Source: Tuwongella immobilis (lineage in GTDB: Bacteria > Planctomycetota > Planctomycetia > Gemmatales > Gemmataceae). From it: a DNA stretch of 64,000 nucleotides. Of this stretch, positions 10,115 to 19,315 are shown one piece after another. The notes beneath the pieces were generated by a model, which ran no database searches, had not been told where the DNA came from, and worked only from the letters and a program-made list of their open reading frames with translations. How positions within the stretch are numbered: the stretch's first letter is position 1; each line of letters opens with the position of its first letter. The DNA is taken from positions 1,588,920 through 1,652,919 of the forward strand of contig NZ_LR593887.1 in the NCBI RefSeq assembly GCF_901538355.1. The letters are read 5' to 3'. Position numbers and translations under genes: made by a program.

Positions 10115-10242
10115 CTCGCGCTCCCAATCCAAGACGGTCTGCGGATTCCTGGTGTGTGGATGCTCGGAGTGGGAACGGGCCGCGCTGTGCGGTTCCGTTC
10201 CCGAGAAAGTCGCCACCGGCGGATTGGGCCACGCGGCCGAGA

Positions 10243-11268
10243 TTAGGCATCGCCCAGGAGCGTCGGCACTTTTTCGCGCAGGTGCTCGATTTCTTGGATG
10301 GTTTCGCCCAGGTAGGCGAGCAATCGCAGGTCGTCGCGGCTGACGGTACCCCCCGTGAACAGCCATGCCCGCACCCGGAACAATTTGTACAGTTTCACCA
10401 GTTTGCGATCGCTGATGAAAATGCGGTCTTCGCGGACGAGGGTTTTCACCAATCGCTGGAATTCGCGGAAGACATCTGGCGGGAAGAACAGCGCGCGGTC
10501 GTTTTGTTCCTCGCCACGGCCATCGCCTTGTTTGCGGGCGAACAGGTGCGTGAGATATCGGTTGGCTTTCAGGAAATCTTCCAGCGAGCAGAGTCCTTCG
10601 ACCCACGGCTTCTGATTCAGATTCTTATACGCTTCGGATTGAAGCCCAGCATCGATGAGTTCCTGGAAATGCTCATCCTGCACGGGCCGCGATTGAATCT
10701 TGAGCACAAAGCGGTCTTTGAGCGCGGCCAGCTCCCCTTGTTCGGGAACTTCGTTGGTGGCGGCAAACAGCACCCGCAGCGGCACCGGCTCGGGGACACC
10801 GTCTTGGTAGAATTTCTTTTCGTTAATAATCGTCAGAAGAATGTTCAGAATCGCGGAGTTCGATTTGAAAATTTCGTCTAAAAACGCCAGGCGCGCGGTG
10901 GGGAGTTTCCCTTGCTTGCGGCGGATGTAGTGCCCTTCGCGCAATTCGCGGATGTCGATGGCCCCGATGATTTCGGATGGCTCGGTAAACCGCGTCAGCA
11001 TGTATTCGAAGTAATCTTCTTCGCGCAACCCCAAGGCATCTTTGAACTTCAGCACCAAGTCGGATTTGGCCGTTCCCGGTGGGCCGACGATCAACAGCGG
11101 CTCTTGAGCAATGGCGGCCACCACCATCAGGTCGATGATTTCTTGCTTTTGCACGAAAAATCGACCCAGCGATGTCCGAAACCGATTGATCCGTTGACGG
11201 ATATTCTCGGCGTCGGCCTGGAGTTCTTGAAGATTCATCAATTCCGGTTCGGTGGCGGCCGTGACCAT
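10243..11268 (-). CDS. MoxR/RavA-type AAA+ ATPase
   Basis: 341 residues. Walker A is GPPGTAKSD (K68), Walker B is LAFLDEIFKSN, sensor 1 lies in LFAATNEVPEQ, and an Arg finger candidate sits in LKDRFVLK. The order and the C-terminal lid resemble RavA-type MoxR ATPases, chaperone-like proteins usually paired with a VWA partner. No VWA gene is adjacent; the nearest is at 2567-3718. Start 11268 has AAGGA about ten bases upstream. The TIGR02996/LRR gene lies 128 bp downstream on the same strand, so a functional link between them is possible but unproven. Confidence 0.92.
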   Translation of the reverse strand: MVTAATEPELMNLQELQADAENIRQRINRFRTSLGRFFVQKQEIIDLMVVAAIAQEPLLIVGPPGTAKSDLVLKFKDALGLREEDYFEYMLTRFTEPSEIIGAIDIRELREGHYIRRKQGKLPTARLAFLDEIFKSNSAILNILLTIINEKKFYQDGVPEPVPLRVLFAATNEVPEQGELAALKDRFVLKIQSRPVQDEHFQELIDAGLQSEAYKNLNQKPWVEGLCSLEDFLKANRYLTHLFARKQGDGRGEEQNDRALFFPPDVFREFQRLVKTLVREDRIFISDRKLVKLYKLFRVRAWLFTGGTVSRDDLRLLAYLGETIQEIEHLREKVPTLLGDA

Positions 11269-11368
11269 CGGTATCCATCCTTCAGCGACGAACGTACAAC
11301 ACGATTGGGGATATTGTAGTCACCGAACCGGAACATGCAAACGACGCAGCCGATTCGGGGGGACGGAA

Positions 11369-12664
11369 TTACGCGTCGGCCTCGGTGGAAGCGCGGGCAA
11401 GGCTCAGCAACACCACCAATCCCAACAGCAGGAATCCGCCCATGGTCAACAGGCTGACGCGGGCATCTCCCGTGGCGTCGAGCAGGGCACCAAACAGAAA
11501 CGGGGCGACGAATCCGCCCAGGTTGCCCACCGAGTTCACCAGTGCGATCCCGCCCGCCGGCGCGGATTTCAGCATCGGCGTGGCCAATGCCCAGAAAATT
11601 CCCAGCGAGCCATAAATTCCCACGGGAATCAGCGCCAGACAGGCCACCGCCCCCCATCCGCTGGGATTCTGCACCAGCAATTGCGTTTGCAGCAGCGACC
11701 ACGCGAAGAGAGCGACCAGGTGCAATCGGCGTTCGCGCAGACGATCCGAGTGCTGACCGATCAGCCACATGCTGGCCGTCGCCAGTACCCATGGCAGAAT
11801 CGCCAGCAGACTCACATGGAAATCGCTGAACTCCGGCAAGGCTTGTCGCAATAATTTCGGCAGCCAGAACGTGAAGCCGTACATGCCGCAGGTGGTGCAA
11901 AAATACAACAGCGATAGTTGGAAAATCTGCGGCAATTGCAGCAGCCGATACCACGGCAGCGACGTGTGCGCGGTAGCGGCTCCGTCTTGTTTCAGGCGAT
12001 TTTCGAGCAGTTCCACCTCGGCAGCAGTCAGCCAGCGCACCTCACGCGGATGATTTGGCAGGCAGAATAGCACCAGAATGCCGAGAATCACCGACGGGAT
12101 TCCTTCGAGCAAAAACATCCATTGCCAGCCGTGCAGCCCGGCGATGCCATCCAATCGCAGCAGTTGCCCGGAGAGCGGCGACCCGATCACCCCGGCAATG
12201 GGCACCGCCATCATGAAGCGACTCACCGCCGCTCCGCGCCGCGCAGCCGGGAACCAATACGTGAGATACAGAATGATGCCCGGAAAGAAGCCCGCTTCGG
12301 CAACGCCCAGCAGGAATCGCAGGATGTAAAATGTGAGTGGATCGTTCACCACCATCATGAGCGAAGAAAGAATGCCCCAGCTAATCATGATGCGAGCAAT
12401 CCAGCGTCGCGGGCCGACTCGTTCCAGTAGCAGATTGCTGGGCACCTCGAACAGGAAGTAACCCAGGAAGAAAATCCCCATGCCGAAACCGAGGATGCGA
12501 GAATCGAAGCCAAGATCGGCTCCCATGCTTTTCTCGGCAAAGCTGATATTCACGCGATCCAGGAACGCGGCAATGTACAACACAAACAGAAACGGGATCA
12601 GCCGCCAGGTGATGCGTCGATCGATCGATCGTTCATCTGCCGAAACTGCGGGGGCCGTTGACAT
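11369..12664 (-). CDS. MFS transporter, anion:cation symporter (ACS) family
   Basis: 431 residues with about twelve hydrophobic segments in two halves. The N-terminus (RLIPFLFVLYIAAFLDRVNISFA) and the loop with LLERVGPRRWIARIM are typical of the ACS branch of the major facilitator superfamily, which imports organic anions such as hexuronates, galactonate, tartrate or phthalate. The substrate cannot be fixed from sequence. No catabolic gene is adjacent, although KDG kinase and KDPG aldolase (54.9-56.6 kb) would fit an acid sugar. The ribosome-binding site is weak. The oxygenase gene ends 36 bp upstream on the same strand. Confidence 0.92.
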   Translation of the reverse strand: MSTAPAVSADERSIDRRITWRLIPFLFVLYIAAFLDRVNISFAEKSMGADLGFDSRILGFGMGIFFLGYFLFEVPSNLLLERVGPRRWIARIMISWGILSSLMMVVNDPLTFYILRFLLGVAEAGFFPGIILYLTYWFPAARRGAAVSRFMMAVPIAGVIGSPLSGQLLRLDGIAGLHGWQWMFLLEGIPSVILGILVLFCLPNHPREVRWLTAAEVELLENRLKQDGAATAHTSLPWYRLLQLPQIFQLSLLYFCTTCGMYGFTFWLPKLLRQALPEFSDFHVSLLAILPWVLATASMWLIGQHSDRLRERRLHLVALFAWSLLQTQLLVQNPSGWGAVACLALIPVGIYGSLGIFWALATPMLKSAPAGGIALVNSVGNLGGFVAPFLFGALLDATGDARVSLLTMGGFLLLGLVVLLSLARASTEADA

Positions 12665-12700
12665 GCGAGACTCACAACTGGGAGAGAGAAGCGGGACCGT

Positions 12701-13315
12701 TCACAGCCACCGCACGGCAAGGTTGAAACTCAGACAAATGCGATCAACTTGGGAGAGATTCGGCTCCACGCCGTGCTGCAACCATGACGGGAACAGCAGC
12801 ATCCGACCGACTCGCGGGGCATAGGTGATGCGCGAAAACGTCAATCGGCTGGGCTGAGTTTGTGGCAGCGACATCATATGCACCATCGGACGCGGATCGA
12901 GAAAGAAGAGATTGCCGCAATCGGGGGGCGTTTGCAGGTAATAGACCCCGCTCCAGAAGCTGTTGCCATGCACATGTACGACGTTGCTACAATATTGCGA
13001 ATTCACGATCGCCCAGCAGTTGCTCAATCGCGGCTCAATTTTGGTGCTGTCGAGTCCGAAATCGGCGAAGACCTGCCCGATTCCCTGGCGGATGCGCTGC
13101 ACCAACCCGGCAAAGATCGGCTCCTCGTGCAGGGTGTCCCGACTGTGCCAGCCCAGGACGTTCGAGCGCCCCGACATGCCCGCCTCGTCGCGCTGCCGTT
13201 CGGCTTTCAGCCAGTCGAGCCATTGTTGAACGCTTGGTTGCGGCTGCGGATCGTCGAAGTACCAGATTGATGTCGGGAACCACTCTTCCCGGAATCCCTG
13301 CAAAGGTTGCAACAT
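12701..13315 (-). CDS. TIGR02466-family 2OG-Fe(II) oxygenase-like protein
   Basis: 204 residues. The family hallmarks are visible: HVHGNSFWSGVYYLQTP, which carries the first metal His, FFLDPRP with the Asp/Arg pair, and LLFPSWLQHGVEPN followed by RICLSFN, which carries the distal His and the 2-oxoglutarate Arg. The fold is a double-stranded beta-helix dioxygenase; substrates of this family are unknown. Start 13315 is taken because the upstream TTG at 13369 has its purine tract too close. It is divergently oriented to the large surface-protein gene at 13494. Confidence 0.85.
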   Translation of the reverse strand: MLQPLQGFREEWFPTSIWYFDDPQPQPSVQQWLDWLKAERQRDEAGMSGRSNVLGWHSRDTLHEEPIFAGLVQRIRQGIGQVFADFGLDSTKIEPRLSNCWAIVNSQYCSNVVHVHGNSFWSGVYYLQTPPDCGNLFFLDPRPMVHMMSLPQTQPSRLTFSRITYAPRVGRMLLFPSWLQHGVEPNLSQVDRICLSFNLAVRWL

Positions 13316-13493
13316 TCGACTATCTCGACACTTGGGAAGATTTTGATATTTCGACGGTATCTTACCCAATCTCCTTAAATTCGTTCAATGTCGATGCCGA
13401 TGCAAGGAAGAAGTGTTAGCATCATCTGGGGAAGTTGGCCCAAATCGGGGTATCCCCCAAGCCTTGCCGATGACCTACCGGAACGATCCGCCC

Positions 13494-16322
13494 ATGAAAA
13501 CAACCCATCAACCCAATCTGCCTGTTTCCCGAAAAATCGAACAACTGGAAGATCGTGCCGTCCCAGCGACATTCACCGTGACCACGGCCGATGATGTTGT
13601 GGATAGCGGCGATGGTGTGCTGAGTTTCCGGGAGGCCGTGATTGCGGCTGAAGGAAGCGAAGGTGCGGACGTGATTGACTTTGCGCCGAGTTTGGCCGGG
13701 GCCGATATCCCGCTTCAGTTTGCCGACACCCGCACCAATGCGAATATCGCTGGACCAACCGCACTGTATGTGAACACTTCGATTGATGTCCAAGGGAGCG
13801 GCCAACGACTGTTCATCCAGCCGATTCCGGCACGACAAATCCAAGGTGCGAATCTTCGGCTGTTTACGGTCGATCAATCCGGGCAACTGACGCTCAACGG
13901 GCTGACGTTGGAAGGCGGCGTCGCGGCAGGGACCAGCGGTGGGCCGAATGGCGGTGCCTCTGCCGGGATGGGTGGCGCGATCTTCATCAATCGTGGCGAT
14001 GTGGTCATCCGCAATTCGCTGCTGCTGAATAACACCGCTATCGGTGGTTCGGGGCAACCATCGCAATCGGGTCAATCGGTGGGCGGCGGCGGTGGCGGAT
14101 TTGGCTCCCCGGGTGGTACCGGATTTACCGGATACGGTGGTGGTCCCAATCTCGACGGCAATCCGTTCACCGCAGGATTGGGCGATGGCGGCTACGGGGC
14201 AGATTTCTTCTCCGAAGGAAGTTCTGCCGGGCCTGGCGGATTTGGCGGCGGTGGCGGTGGCTCATTCTCGGGCTCTCCCGCTGGCGATGGCGGATTCGGG
14301 GGCGGCGGCGGCCTCAGCACGTATGGATCACTCGGCGAAAGCGGGTTCGGCGCAAGTGCTCCTCAGCGAACGGGTTACGGTGCAGGATATGGCGTCACCG
14401 GAGCAGGCGCGGGCATGGGCGGCGCCATCTTCAATCTGCTGGGCAATCTGCGTGTGGTCAATTCCACGTTCGCATCCAATATCGCTGTCGGTGGATCGAT
14501 CAACTTTCAAGAAGGTGGCCGGGCCGATGGATTGGGTGGGGCCATTTTCAATCTCAATGGCTCGGTTGATCTGATTCAAGTGACCGCGTCGGAGAATCAG
14601 GCCGATCGCGGCTCGGCGCTCTACACGGTGGCGGCGGTGGAACCCACAGTCCCTGAGGGAAGTGCGTTTGCGCGAATCTCGAACTCGCTGCTGGCGGGGA
14701 ATTTCGATAACGATGAAGGCGATGCCGTCTCCGATGTCGTCGTGGATCTGCTCACCGAAGCGACTTCGGAAATCGAGTTCCTCGGCGTCAATCAATTGGG
14801 AACGCCGCTTTCGGATTCCGAAGGCACCGTCGTCACGCAACCCGACGGTTCGGTGATTGTCGCCGATTTCGAAAGTGTTCTCCAGGATAATGGTGGGTTA
14901 TCGCAAACGTATGCCGTGACGGTGCAAGACGTTGCGTATCGTGCGGGTGATCCCGACGAGGCATTTGACCCCATCTTGGAAGAAACCTTACAATTCGATC
15001 AACGGGGAACGCCGTTCGCCCGATTCGCCGGATCGCTGGTGGATATCGGCGCGTTCCAAAGCCAAGGCACCCCGCCAACCATCACCAGCCCCAACACGGT
15101 GACGTTCACCGAAGGCGAAGCAGGCACCTTCCAGGTGACCAGCGATGGGGCCGACCCGGACACAGTGACCTATGGCTTCCAGATTGTCGGCGGAGCCTTG
15201 CCAGATGGATTGTCGTTTGATCCCCAGACTGGAATCCTCTCCGGCACTCCGGCATCGGGGACCGCGGGAACGTATTCGCTGACCTTCACGGCAACCAATG
15301 GCGTGCAACCCGATGCAACACAAGCCTTTACGCTGATCATTGATGCTGTGCCACCGCCGCCGACTCCGCCAGCTCCGCCGACTCCGCCGACTCCGCCCGC
15401 GCCACCGACTCCGCCCGCGCTCATCCAGCCGATCAACGCCAGCCCCGCGCAGAATTCCGTGCCGACGCAGTTGATTGATCCAGTGACTCGGGAATTGACC
15501 CCGGTTCAACCCCCGTACATCGATTACGATGGCCCTGTCTCGTCGCTTTCCGGCGATTTCGATGGCGATGGGGTGATGGATATTGCCTACGCCGCAGGGG
15601 TTACAGGCGCACCGCATATCATCGTCGTGTCCGGGGCGACCGGCGAACGGCTGCTCAACTTCTTCGCCTTCGATGGAAATTCTCGCATCGGGGCGAGTAT
15701 CGCATCGGGCGATTTCAACAATGATGGCCAACTGGATCTCATCGTCGGGGCCGGGCCGGGAGGCGGGCCGCATGTCCGCGTCTTTGATGGCAAGACTGGC
15801 GCGATGCTGTTCGAAACCTTCGCATTCGATCCCAACCAGCGGAACGGCGTGACCGTGGCGTTGGGCGATATCGATGGCGATGGCTTTGATGAGATGATTG
15901 TCGGCAGCGGCAATGGCGATTCCGGCGTGGTTGTCATCGACCGCAACGGCGCGATTCTCACCCGATTCCAGGCATTTGAACCGAGCTTCACCGGCGGCGT
16001 CTCCGTGGCTGCGGGGGATCTGGATGGCAATGGCAAAGCCGAAATCATCGTCGGGGCCGGACCCGGCGGCGGGCCGCGCGTGCAGATTTTCCGCGATTCC
16101 ACCTTCGAGCCGACGGTCTCATTCTTCGCCTTCGAGTTGGAGTTTACCGGCGGCGTGACGGTGGCCGTCAACGATGTCAACAACGACGAAATCGCCGACA
16201 TTATCGTCGGGGCCGGGCCGGGTGGCGGGCCGCGCGTCCGGGCGTTCAGCGTCAACGGCGACGAGACGTTGAATCTGTTCGTGACCGAAATTGATTTCGA
16301 TCGTGGTGTGTTCGTTGGGTAA
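13494..16322 (+). CDS. Large planctomycete surface protein (LEDRAVPA motif, Gly-rich region, Ig-like, FG-GAP/VCBS repeats)
   Basis: 942 residues. The N-terminus has the planctomycetal exported-protein motif KIEQLEDRAVPATF in place of a classical signal peptide. A right-handed beta-helix-like segment (VVDSGDGVLSFREAV) follows, then a long Gly-rich stretch near residues 185-330, a putative Ig (He_PIG-like) domain (LPDGLSFDPQTGILSGTPASG), a PPTPPAPPTPP linker, and FG-GAP/VCBS-type repeats (DFNNDGQLDLIVGAGPGGGPHV). These repeats carry Asp-rich Ca2+-binding loops, and the protein ends in another DIIVGAGPGGGP unit. Likely an adhesin or cell-wall component. ATG 13494 begins the motif-bearing segment; 13470 is an alternative. 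Confidence 0.9.
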   Translation: MKTTHQPNLPVSRKIEQLEDRAVPATFTVTTADDVVDSGDGVLSFREAVIAAEGSEGADVIDFAPSLAGADIPLQFADTRTNANIAGPTALYVNTSIDVQGSGQRLFIQPIPARQIQGANLRLFTVDQSGQLTLNGLTLEGGVAAGTSGGPNGGASAGMGGAIFINRGDVVIRNSLLLNNTAIGGSGQPSQSGQSVGGGGGGFGSPGGTGFTGYGGGPNLDGNPFTAGLGDGGYGADFFSEGSSAGPGGFGGGGGGSFSGSPAGDGGFGGGGGLSTYGSLGESGFGASAPQRTGYGAGYGVTGAGAGMGGAIFNLLGNLRVVNSTFASNIAVGGSINFQEGGRADGLGGAIFNLNGSVDLIQVTASENQADRGSALYTVAAVEPTVPEGSAFARISNSLLAGNFDNDEGDAVSDVVVDLLTEATSEIEFLGVNQLGTPLSDSEGTVVTQPDGSVIVADFESVLQDNGGLSQTYAVTVQDVAYRAGDPDEAFDPILEETLQFDQRGTPFARFAGSLVDIGAFQSQGTPPTITSPNTVTFTEGEAGTFQVTSDGADPDTVTYGFQIVGGALPDGLSFDPQTGILSGTPASGTAGTYSLTFTATNGVQPDATQAFTLIIDAVPPPPTPPAPPTPPTPPAPPTPPALIQPINASPAQNSVPTQLIDPVTRELTPVQPPYIDYDGPVSSLSGDFDGDGVMDIAYAAGVTGAPHIIVVSGATGERLLNFFAFDGNSRIGASIASGDFNNDGQLDLIVGAGPGGGPHVRVFDGKTGAMLFETFAFDPNQRNGVTVALGDIDGDGFDEMIVGSGNGDSGVVVIDRNGAILTRFQAFEPSFTGGVSVAAGDLDGNGKAEIIVGAGPGGGPRVQIFRDSTFEPTVSFFAFELEFTGGVTVAVNDVNNDEIADIIVGAGPGGGPRVRAFSVNGDETLNLFVTEIDFDRGVFVG

Positions 16323-16352
16323 TCACCCATCGAATCGGAAAGGATTTTCCGA

Positions 16353-17552
16353 ATGGCTCGTTCCCGCATGATCTTGCTGGCCAACGAGTTAGGGCACGGG
16401 TTGGGGCATCTGGCCCCTCTGCGCTCGCTCGTCGGCCCATTGCAAACGGCGGGGTACGATGCTCGGATCGCCATTTGGGATATTCATGAGACGGCGGCAC
16501 TGGTGCGAGACACGAATTGCCCAGTGCTGATTGCCCCGCATCTGCCGCGTGCCGAGAATTCGTTGAAGCCCCGCAGCCCGGCCGCGTCATTTGGCGATAT
16601 TCTCTTCGCCAACGGGTACGATTCCGTCACTCGGATTCGTTCCTTGGTGCGAGCGTGGCGGGATCTGCTGATGGTCACGCAGACGGAATTGCTAATTGCC
16701 GATCATGCGCCGACTGCGTGTCTGGTGGCGCGGTGGTGTCTGCCGCAACCCATTCCCATTCTTCAAGTTGGGGTCGGGTTCTGTGTGCCGCCCACGCATC
16801 AGGCGACCTTCCCGCGCTATCTGATTTCGCATCCCGAACAGTCGGATCAATCGCAGATTCTGGCGAATATCTGCGAAGCGATCGGCGAGTGGACCTCGCA
16901 TTTGCCGCCGACCTTGCCCGCCGCGTTTGCCGCCGATTGGGCCATGCCAACGGTTCTGCCGATGCTCGATCCCTACGCGGAATTCCGTGCGGAACCCGCG
17001 CTTGGCCCGCTGATGCCGTTGCCGAAGCCGATGCCGCCGCCGCCCAACGATGCGCGGAGTTTTGTGTACGTGAATGCCGACAATCCGGCGATGGTTGGCG
17101 TGTTGGAGTCCATGTTGCGTGCCGGAATTCCGCTGGAAGGGTATTTCCGAAATCCGGAACCGCAGCGGTTGGCTCGCCTTCGGGAACTGGGCATGCTGGT
17201 TCACGACCAGCCGCAACCGATTCACGAGGCCGTCGCTCGCAGTCGGGTGGTGATCTCGCACGCGAGTACCGGCTTGTCCCAAATCGCGATGGCCATTGGC
17301 CGCCCGACGTTGGGATTCCCCGAGCATTTCGAGCATCTGTTTACCGCGTCGCTGCTGCATCGTCTGGGAGTGGCCCACTATCAATTTCCGCCATTGCAGC
17401 CCAGCGATGCGATTGCCGCGTGGCAAGCCCTGGCGAAATCCCCGCAGCATCAGCACGCCTGTCGCAGTCTGGCGGAGCAGATTGCCCAACGCACCCCAGG
17501 CCACAGTCTGCCGCGACTGCTGAGCGAGGTGGCCCAGCGGCTGCCGGTGTAA
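16353..17552 (+). CDS. GT-B fold glycosyltransferase-like protein
   Basis: 399 residues. The N-terminal glycine-rich start (ILLANELGHGLGHLAPLRSL) and the C-terminal signature region (VVISHASTGLSQIAMAIGRPTLGFPEHFEHLFTA) match UDP-glycosyltransferase (GT1/MGT-like) enzymes, where the latter binds the nucleotide sugar. The His of SHAST and the E/H of PEHFEH are the expected contacts. Start 16353 has GGAAAGG upstream. It lies 30 bp after the surface-protein gene on the same strand, so it may glycosylate that protein or a lipid acceptor; this is inferred from position only. Confidence 0.78.
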   Translation: MARSRMILLANELGHGLGHLAPLRSLVGPLQTAGYDARIAIWDIHETAALVRDTNCPVLIAPHLPRAENSLKPRSPAASFGDILFANGYDSVTRIRSLVRAWRDLLMVTQTELLIADHAPTACLVARWCLPQPIPILQVGVGFCVPPTHQATFPRYLISHPEQSDQSQILANICEAIGEWTSHLPPTLPAAFAADWAMPTVLPMLDPYAEFRAEPALGPLMPLPKPMPPPPNDARSFVYVNADNPAMVGVLESMLRAGIPLEGYFRNPEPQRLARLRELGMLVHDQPQPIHEAVARSRVVISHASTGLSQIAMAIGRPTLGFPEHFEHLFTASLLHRLGVAHYQFPPLQPSDAIAAWQALAKSPQHQHACRSLAEQIAQRTPGHSLPRLLSEVAQRLPV

Positions 17553-17572
17553 AAATTCCCCCCGAAGCGACC

Positions 17573-17601
17573 TTGTCGAGCCTCGAACCAGCCGATATAG
17601 T
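17573..17601 (+). promoter_or_regulatory. Sigma-70-type promoter of tRNA-Ser
   Basis: TTGTCG (17573-17578) and TATAGT (17596-17601) are separated by 17 bases, and the tRNA begins 11 bases after the -10 box. Spacing and position fit a housekeeping promoter. Confidence 0.65.
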
Positions 17602-17611
17602 CATTGCTGTT

Positions 17612-17698
17612 GGAGAGGTGGCAGAGCGGTTGAATGCGTCGGTCTCGAAAACCGATTTATCCGAAAGGATAACGAGGGTTCGAATCCCTCCCTCTCCG
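17612..17698 (+). tRNA. tRNA-Ser (anticodon CGA)
   Basis: Cloverleaf read directly: acceptor GGAGAGG pairs with CCTCTCC (17691-17697), discriminator G at 17698, D-loop GCAGAGCGGTTGAATGC, anticodon stem/loop TCGGT-CTCGAAA-ACCGA with anticodon CGA at 17646-17648, a long class II variable arm (TATCC/GGATA), and T-arm GAGGGTTCGAATCCCTC. It decodes UCG. The terminal CCA is not encoded, since the genome continues CAT. Confidence 0.97.
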
Positions 17699-17743
17699 CA
17701 TGGTGGCCCGTTGGGATCATCCCCAACGGGCTTTTTCGTTGCC
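17694..17743 (+). repeat. Left att-like copy: tRNA-Ser 3' end plus terminator
   Basis: This copy contains CTCCGCA, the terminator hairpin and TTTTTCGTTGCC. It aligns without gaps to 20348-20397. Only about five tRNA bases are included, fewer than in typical tRNA attachment sites. Confidence 0.55.
17706..17736 (+). terminator. Rho-independent terminator of tRNA-Ser
   Basis: GCCCGTTGGG (17706-17715) pairs perfectly with CCCAACGGGC (17722-17731) across a six-base loop and is followed by five T residues. It directly follows the tRNA. Confidence 0.93.
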
Positions 17744-18006
17744 CATTCTTCGACCCACGCCTGGCAGTCGAGTTTGGGCATGCGCCATCTCCATCCGCTG
17801 TTCGCGGCATCCAACTGGTCAAACGGCTTCATCCATCGATTGATGATGCGTTGTACAATTTGCTCCATCCATTCACGCATCCGAAATTCACCGGAACGCT
17901 CGGCAAAAAAAGCAAGCATACGAATTGACGGGCCTGCCGCTTCGAATTATGATCACACGAAGTTTGGTATCGAATGAAACGTGCGGCTGTGAAGGAGGGC
18001 GAGGGG
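17741..18006. other. Gap after the tRNA terminator, no clear gene
   Basis: A minus-strand frame of about 60 codons (17741-17919, ending in a Trp-rich segment) is open here. It has no ribosome-binding site and runs into the antisense of the terminator and tRNA, so it is not called. No other feature is evident. Confidence 0.4.
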
Positions 18007-18494
18007 ATGATCCGCTTTTGCCCGACCCTGTTCACCGCTTCGGATGTGGCCGCGATGCTGGCCTTGCTCAATGCGGCCACACCCTACTTGAACCGCGAGA
18101 TGGGACGGTACTACGTTCAACTATCGGACCTAAATTCTGGCCTGTTCCCAGATCTCTTCGTCGCCGAGTGCGGTGAAGGCGAGGCCTTCGCACGCCAGGC
18201 CGCGGCGGAAGCCGTGATCGCGCTTCCGCATCTTCATGCATATGTAGTCGGCTTGCCGGACGACCTGGATTCCAGTGACGAGTACTGTGTCAGCCATCTG
18301 GACGTGAGCCGTGGGAGATCGACGTTGTCGACATCGGGTCGGTCAACGCACTCTGGCACAACGTCTTCCGCAAGGACAACGCCGGGCGTTGGCGGCCGGT
18401 GGGAGATGATTCGTCGGCCATCGAAGTTTCAGGCAGTTATGCGGGTATCCAAAGTGCCGAACCAGATGCCACAGCAGACGGCGGCGGAGCGTGA
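18007..18494 (+). pseudogene. Unknown gene with an apparent 1-nt frameshift
   Basis: Start 18007 has AAGGAGG eight bases upstream. The first frame encodes a protein-like sequence (MIRFCPTLFTASDVAAMLALL to DDLDSSDEYCVSHLDV, about 100 residues), then turns into Ser/Arg/Thr-rich low-complexity sequence up to a stop at 18507. In another frame, open from 18279, the same DNA reads WEIDVVDIGSVNALWHNVF and RKDNAGRWRPVGDD, which is clearly more protein-like, and stops at 18494. The switch falls between about 18279 and 18312 and equals loss of one base. Either this is a decayed gene or there is a sequencing error. I do not recognise the family. The 3' end overlaps the first 52-bp repeat. Confidence 0.6.
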
Positions 18495-18509
18495 TGTGGG
18501 TTCGTGAGT
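18458..18509. repeat. 52-bp repeat, copy 1
   Basis: It begins CGAACC and ends GGTTCGTGAGT, so the ends are inverted repeats, with an inner CCACA/TGTGG pairing possible. It is 51/52 identical to 19316-19367. The copy overlaps the 3' end of the frameshifted gene and supplies both candidate stop codons. Confidence 0.9.
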
Positions 18510-18572
18510 GTTCAAGCTCACCGATGCTCCGTCAGCAGGTGAGCTGGGTCGCTCGGCGGAGGAGGGCGTGCG

Positions 18573-19304
18573 ATGGGTGCAGGCGTTCAGTTCGACACTT
18601 GGGGTGTGACTCGCTACCCGACTCGTGACGGCCGAGCGCTGGAGGTGTCGGCCGGCGAGGTGCGCGGCGTCATATCGCTCCGGTACGAGTACCGCGATCC
18701 GAACCAACAGCCGACCGACGCGATCGCGTGTGAGTTCCGCACGGCCGACAGTGAGGGCCGACTGTGGGCCGTTACCTCCCGGTTCACCACCCAACTGTTC
18801 GTCACCCACATGTTCGACTTCGCCCAGAATCGGGAGATGGATTTGTTCCGGTTCCCGTCCGAAGGCCGGCGGTTCAAGGACCATTTCAAGAACAACACGC
18901 TGGACCGCTACCGGGTGGCGTTTCGGGATCATCTGCTCTTGGCCGATGCGAGGTACTTCAGTGATGACCGCAGTTACCGGAACCTGGCGGTCGCCGGGCG
19001 GCTGGTCCAAATCAAGTTCAAGTACCTGCACCTGAGCTTTGACGTGGCTGGGAGCGACGAGGATGCCTTTGTGGAGTCGCTTTCGGTGCGGATCGCCAAC
19101 CACTGTTTCTGGGACGAGGAACGAGACTACGCCCTTGGGCCAATGGCGTTCGACATCCAACCGGTTCACTTCCTGCGGCACAACACTGGGGTTTGGGACG
19201 CAGTGTACAACGGCTGGCGGGACAGTCCGTTCCCAATGCCGCTCGTGTTCTCCCCGGTGGAGGGCGAGGGCAAGCCGCAAGGGAACGTGCGGCTGGTGGG
19301 GTGA
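18573..19304 (+). CDS. Unknown protein of accessory patch
   Basis: 243 residues, no family recognised. It has a strong ribosome-binding site (GGAGGAGGG, seven bases before the ATG) and balanced protein-like composition with many aromatics (FDFAQNREMDLFRFPSEGRRF; FKYLHLSFDVAG; HCFWDEERDYALG). No signal peptide or membrane segment is seen, so it is probably cytoplasmic. Codon use (GAC, GAG, AAC, GTC) differs from the genes flanking the patch. The second 52-bp repeat starts 11 bp after its stop codon, which gives a gene-plus-repeat unit like the preceding one. Confidence 0.72.
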   Translation: MGAGVQFDTWGVTRYPTRDGRALEVSAGEVRGVISLRYEYRDPNQQPTDAIACEFRTADSEGRLWAVTSRFTTQLFVTHMFDFAQNREMDLFRFPSEGRRFKDHFKNNTLDRYRVAFRDHLLLADARYFSDDRSYRNLAVAGRLVQIKFKYLHLSFDVAGSDEDAFVESLSVRIANHCFWDEERDYALGPMAFDIQPVHFLRHNTGVWDAVYNGWRDSPFPMPLVFSPVEGEGKPQGNVRLVG

Positions 19305-19315
19305 GGCGGTCGCGA

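Noticed and set aside
14050-14420. Repetitive GGCGGCGGTGGC-type DNA, considered as a tandem repeat or CRISPR-like array
   Set aside because: It is the in-frame Gly-rich stretch of the surface protein; units are irregular and no spacers exist. No CRISPR array is seen anywhere in the window.
17341-17919. A 192-codon minus-strand frame crossing tRNA-Ser and the glycosyltransferase end
   Set aside because: The central part (GGIRTLVILSDKSVFETDAF) is the antisense translation of the tRNA, a well-known annotation artefact. The remainder overlaps a real gene.
18458-18509. Direct assignment of the 52-bp repeats as integron attC sites
   Set aside because: The end sequences CGAACC/GGTTCG do not fit the RYYYAAC/GTTRRRY core consensus, and no intI-like integrase is present; kept only as cassette-like.
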